Positions 6,226 through 8,382 of a stretch of DNA of 8,382 bases are shown one piece after another. The DNA is from Vicinamibacterales bacterium (GTDB lineage Bacteria; Acidobacteriota; Vicinamibacteria; Vicinamibacterales; UBA8438). The DNA is taken from contig JASLOY010000139.1 of assembly GCA_030745255.1 (NCBI GenBank), positions 1 through 8,382 on the forward strand, written 5' to 3'. The notes beneath the pieces were generated by a model. It had not been told where the DNA came from, did not search any database, and saw nothing but the letters and a program-made list of their open reading frames with translations. The translations under genes were made by a program, and so were the position numbers. The stretch's first letter is position 1; each line of letters begins with the position of its first letter.

Positions 6226-7149
6226 TCAGTTGCTGACCGTACTTATCTGTTCGACGCTGTGTCCGACATTCTGCCCGGTGCCTTGACCCGACAGTATCTC
6301 CAGGGCCAGGTCTCCCCAAATGAGGCGGTCGCCCCAGACGATGCGGTCGCCCCAGACGATGCGCTGGCTCCAGGCGAGCGCCGCGCCGCCCAGCAGGTCG
6401 CCAGGCGTAACCGTCGTGCGCAACCAGTACTGGCCCGGATCCGCCTTGAAATCGACGGCGTTGGCCAGCCGCACGGCGCCCACCGCGTTCAGCGACCCGG
6501 CGCCCTGGGTCAGTAGGTCGTGGTCGTCCATCGGAATCGCCGTGTATTGCAGTATCGCCTTCACCGCGTTGGGGGTGATGCTGCGCGACCACTCGAAGTC
6601 GAAGAAGTCGTTGACGTCGAACGCGGACACGGTGTCGCCATACAGCGTGACGTAGGCGGCCTCCAGCTGCTCGAGCCGTTCGCTGTCGGTCTGCGCCACC
6701 GGGAAGGTGCCGGCCGCCACCATGACGGATACCTGCGCTTCAATCGCCAGTTTCATCTCGGCGATCTGCGCCAGCTCCTCCGCGGTCTCGGTCGGCGGCG
6801 GCAGGTTCGCCACGTCGATCGTCTGGTCCGGGTTCTGGGTGTCGTAGACTACGGTCGCGTCGCCGCTCGCTGCGTTGTCGATGACGCTATCGCTGCCCGC
6901 GTCGGCGTTGAGCAGTGCGACGATCTCGTCGTCATACGACCCGGCCGCGTGCCGGTCGTCGGCCGCGTCGATCATCATCGCCACCACGCCGGTCGTCACT
7001 GCCGCCGCCATGCTCGTGCCGGTCAGTCGCAGATACCGAGCCGGCGACCGGTCGCCCCAGGCCACCTGCAGGTTTGGGTACTCTTGGTAAATCGAACCTT
7101 GCAGCGCCGCAGTTGCCGCCAGTTGATGTCCCGGTGCCGCCAGGTCCGG
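6226..7149 (-). CDS. S8 serine peptidase S8-B, C-terminal part in a shifted frame (catalytic Ser and W-G-D repeats)
   Basis: This frame continues the S8-B catalytic domain after the one-base deletion near 7151. From 7149 it reads PDLAAPGHQLAA, matching S8-A, then YLRLTGTSMAA with the catalytic Ser codon at 7012-7014. An insertion of about 120 residues follows, differing from S8-A in lacking the Asp run and being rich in Ala/Glu. Next come the conserved PNAVKAILQYTAI and GAGSLNAVGAVRLANAVD segments and three W-G-D hexapeptides near the C-terminus. The first possible start in this frame is a GTG at 7065, inside the catalytic domain and with no evident ribosome-binding site. An independently translated product would lack Asp and His and could not be an active peptidase. 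It is best read as the second half of a broken or mis-sequenced gene. Confidence 0.85.
   Translation of the reverse strand, partial: PDLAAPGHQLAATAALQGSIYQEYPNLQVAWGDRSPARYLRLTGTSMAAAVTTGVVAMMIDAADDRHAAGSYDDEIVALLNADAGSDSVIDNAASGDATVVYDTQNPDQTIDVANLPPPTETAEELAQIAEMKLAIEAQVSVMVAAGTFPVAQTDSERLEQLEAAYVTLYGDTVSAFDVNDFFDFEWSRSITPNAVKAILQYTAIPMDDHDLLTQGAGSLNAVGAVRLANAVDFKADPGQYWLRTTVTPGDLLGGAALAWSQRIVWGDRIVWGDRLIWGDLALEILSGQGTGQNVGHSVEQISTVSN
6310..6363 (-). repeat. 18-bp tandem repeat (three units) coding W-G-D hexapeptides in S8-B
   Basis: Three consecutive 18-base units code R-I-V-W-G-D twice and R-L-I-W-G-D once. They are the counterpart of the eleven-unit array of S8-A. A degenerate hexamer with Trp in the same place (A-L-A-W-S-Q) precedes them, as T-L-A-W-A-E does in S8-A. 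Confidence 0.9.
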
Positions 7150-8382
7150 CTGGCGAAGGCGTCGTACCAGGTCGGGCCACGCGAGCTGTAGGGGCCCACC
7201 GCATCGTCGGCGCGGTGCGCCGTGTAGTTCAGATCGACCGAGCCGACCGTGATGGCCGACGGCGCGTTGCCCGGCGACGAGATGCCCGCGTACCCGACTT
7301 CGCCGGTCTCCGGGTTCATGCCCATATTGCCCGCCGAGGCGACCACGACGATGCCCTCGGCCACGGCGCGCTCCACCGCCTGCACCAACGGGTCGGTGGC
7401 CGCCGGCTCGAAGATCGGGTGGCCCAGCGACAGGTTGATGACGTCGACGCGCAGCTTCTGGTTGTTGTTGATGACGTACTCGAGCCCGGCCAGCACGTCG
7501 CTCGTGTAGCCGGACCCGGTGCCATCGAGCACCTTCACGCCGACGAAGCGGGCGCGTGGCGCCGGTCCTTCGTACTCGTCGCCCGACATCCGGCCGCGTC
7601 CCCCGATGAGCCCGGCCACGTGGGTGCCATGCCCGTAGTCGTCATACGGCGCCGTGCGCACGCCACCGTTGGTGAAGTCGTAGAAATAGCGGACCCGGTT
7701 CTTCTTCAGGTCGTCAGTCGGCTCGATGCCCGAGTCGATGATGGCGACCCGGACTCTGCGTCCCTTCCACTTCTTGTCGCTCGAAACGACGCCGCCGTTG
7801 GGCGTCAGGCCGAGCGCGCCACGGAGCACGTCGCCCGGGGTCGGCTCGGCAGTCGCCTTGACCACCGCGTCGATCGACATCCGCGCAATCGACGGGTCCT
7901 CGCTGAGCACCGCCACGTCGGACGCCGACAAAGTCGCGCTGAGGCCCTCGATCTGCGCGTGGACACTGTGCACCTCGCGGCCCGCCTCGCTCAGCAAAGC
8001 GGCTGTCGAGGCGTGCATGCCCGGCGTCGTCCGCACGATGACACGCACCGGGGTTGCCGGCTCTTCCTTGACGACCTGCTGCAGCGCCTGGTCCAACTTG
8101 TAGTACCGCACCGCGCCCACCATGTCTTCGGCGGTGCGTGGCGTGGTGTCGCCAGCTGCATCATCGGCCGCGGCACTCGTCGGCGCCGCGCGCACCGGCG
8201 CGGGGGCCGGCGGGGCCATTGGCGCCAGCGGTGCAGCGGCGGCCGGCGGCGGCGGTGTTGGTACGAAGTCGGGCTGGTCGGCGGCCGGCTGCACGCCGAT
8301 GCGCGACATGTTGCCCCGTGGAGCCAGACTGTGCGTCGACCCGGCGTCGGCAGCGCCGTCCTCCGGCGACGGGCGCGACGTC
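7023..8382 (-). CDS. S8 serine peptidase S8-B, N-terminal part (catalytic Asp and His; 5' end beyond the window)
   Basis: The frame is open to the right edge. An ATG at 8309 exists, but alignment with S8-A places it inside the Pro/Ala-rich linker, so the true start and membrane segment lie outside. The I9-like propeptide region (IEGLSATLSASDVAVL) is followed by the catalytic Asp in VAIIDSGI (codon 7734-7736), His in GHGTHVAG (codon 7629-7631), the SLGHPIFEPAA segment and the oxyanion Asn in SAGNMG. Similarity to S8-A is high through RGPTWYDAFA. It then breaks off: one base is missing near 7151, and about 40 unrelated residues run to a TGA at 7023-7025, just before the Ser codon of the other frame. 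As sequenced the product lacks the nucleophile and should be inactive. The gene is a frameshifted pseudogene unless the deletion is a sequencing error. Confidence 0.85.
   Translation of the reverse strand, partial: TSRPSPEDGAADAGSTHSLAPRGNMSRIGVQPAADQPDFVPTPPPPAAAAPLAPMAPPAPAPVRAAPTSAAADDAAGDTTPRTAEDMVGAVRYYKLDQALQQVVKEEPATPVRVIVRTTPGMHASTAALLSEAGREVHSVHAQIEGLSATLSASDVAVLSEDPSIARMSIDAVVKATAEPTPGDVLRGALGLTPNGGVVSSDKKWKGRRVRVAIIDSGIEPTDDLKKNRVRYFYDFTNGGVRTAPYDDYGHGTHVAGLIGGRGRMSGDEYEGPAPRARFVGVKVLDGTGSGYTSDVLAGLEYVINNNQKLRVDVINLSLGHPIFEPAATDPLVQAVERAVAEGIVVVASAGNMGMNPETGEVGYAGISSPGNAPSAITVGSVDLNYTAHRADDAVGPYSSRGPTWYDAFASRTWRHRDINWRQLRRCKVRFTKSTQTCRWPGATGRRLGICD
7147..7154 (-). other. One-base deletion (frameshift) in S8-B
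   Basis: Minus-strand comparison at the same place: S8-A reads GCC AAA CCA GAC CTC, S8-B reads GCC AGC CGG ACC. Adding one base (AAG CCG GAC CTG) restores A-K-P-D-L and an open frame down to 6226 that matches S8-A throughout. There is no slippery heptamer here. Confidence 0.9.

Larger units (their letters stand above)
1734..8382 (-). repeat. Tandem duplication of an S8 peptidase-GNAT acetyltransferase module
   Basis: Module 1 is S8-A plus GNAT-A (5119 to 1734). Module 2 is S8-B plus GNAT-B (right edge to 5374). Gene order, strand and tight spacing are the same, and the GNAT stop codons are about 3.64 kb apart. Similarity covers both genes at protein level and stretches of DNA, for example the GNAT 3' parts near 1765-1850 and 5430-5515. 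Divergence of about 20% in protein shows that the duplication is not recent. Confidence 0.9.

Noticed and set aside
7140..7160. Programmed ribosomal frameshift in S8-B
   Set aside because: No slippery heptamer or evident downstream structure, and S8-A reads the same place without a shift. A simple deletion or sequencing error explains it better.
8280..8309. ATG at 8309 as the true start of S8-B
   Set aside because: The frame stays open to the right edge. Alignment with S8-A shows this Met lies within the linker, downstream of the expected membrane segment.

Overview
The window is high-GC bacterial DNA and every gene I can support lies on the minus strand, so transcription runs from the right edge to the left. 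In that order it holds: an S8 (subtilisin-like) serine peptidase cut by the right edge (S8-B), a GNAT acetyltransferase (GNAT-B), a second S8 peptidase that is complete (S8-A), a second GNAT acetyltransferase (GNAT-A), and an M14 zinc carboxypeptidase-like protein cut by the left edge. No tRNA, rRNA, insertion sequence or CRISPR array is visible. The combination of high GC, a secreted M14 metallopeptidase and S8 peptidases ending in runs of a W-G-D hexapeptide reminds me of Acidobacteriota (Vicinamibacteria-type) genomes. This placement is an inference and was not tested.

The main structure is a tandem duplication of a two-gene module, S8 peptidase followed closely by GNAT acetyltransferase. 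The modules span about 1734-5119 and 5374-8382 (the second is incomplete). The two GNAT proteins are about 80% identical by eye over roughly 200 residues, and the peptidases are similarly close in the catalytic domain. In both modules the acetyltransferase starts a few tens of bases after the peptidase stop (53 and 36 bases) without a strong Shine-Dalgarno, so each pair is probably cotranscribed. S8-A instead has a strong AGGAGG site in front of a GTG start and a 254-base gap upstream, so it probably begins its own transcript. The M14 gene follows GNAT-A after 146 bases with its own ribosome-binding site.

The two copies have diverged in telling ways. S8-A keeps an intact Asp/His/Ser triad and ends in eleven perfect W-G-D hexapeptides, encoded by an 18-bp tandem repeat. 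It also carries an Asp-rich insertion and two Arg-rich stretches that look like out-of-frame readings of once ordinary coding sequence. S8-B has only three hexapeptides and a one-base deletion near 7151 that separates the Asp/His half from the Ser half.

Functionally the peptidases and the M14 protein look like exported proteolytic enzymes. The acetyltransferases have no visible export signal and carry an unusual conserved N-terminal extension. How a presumably cytoplasmic GNAT relates to an exported peptidase is not evident, but the pairing has survived duplication and about 20% divergence and is the most interesting feature here.
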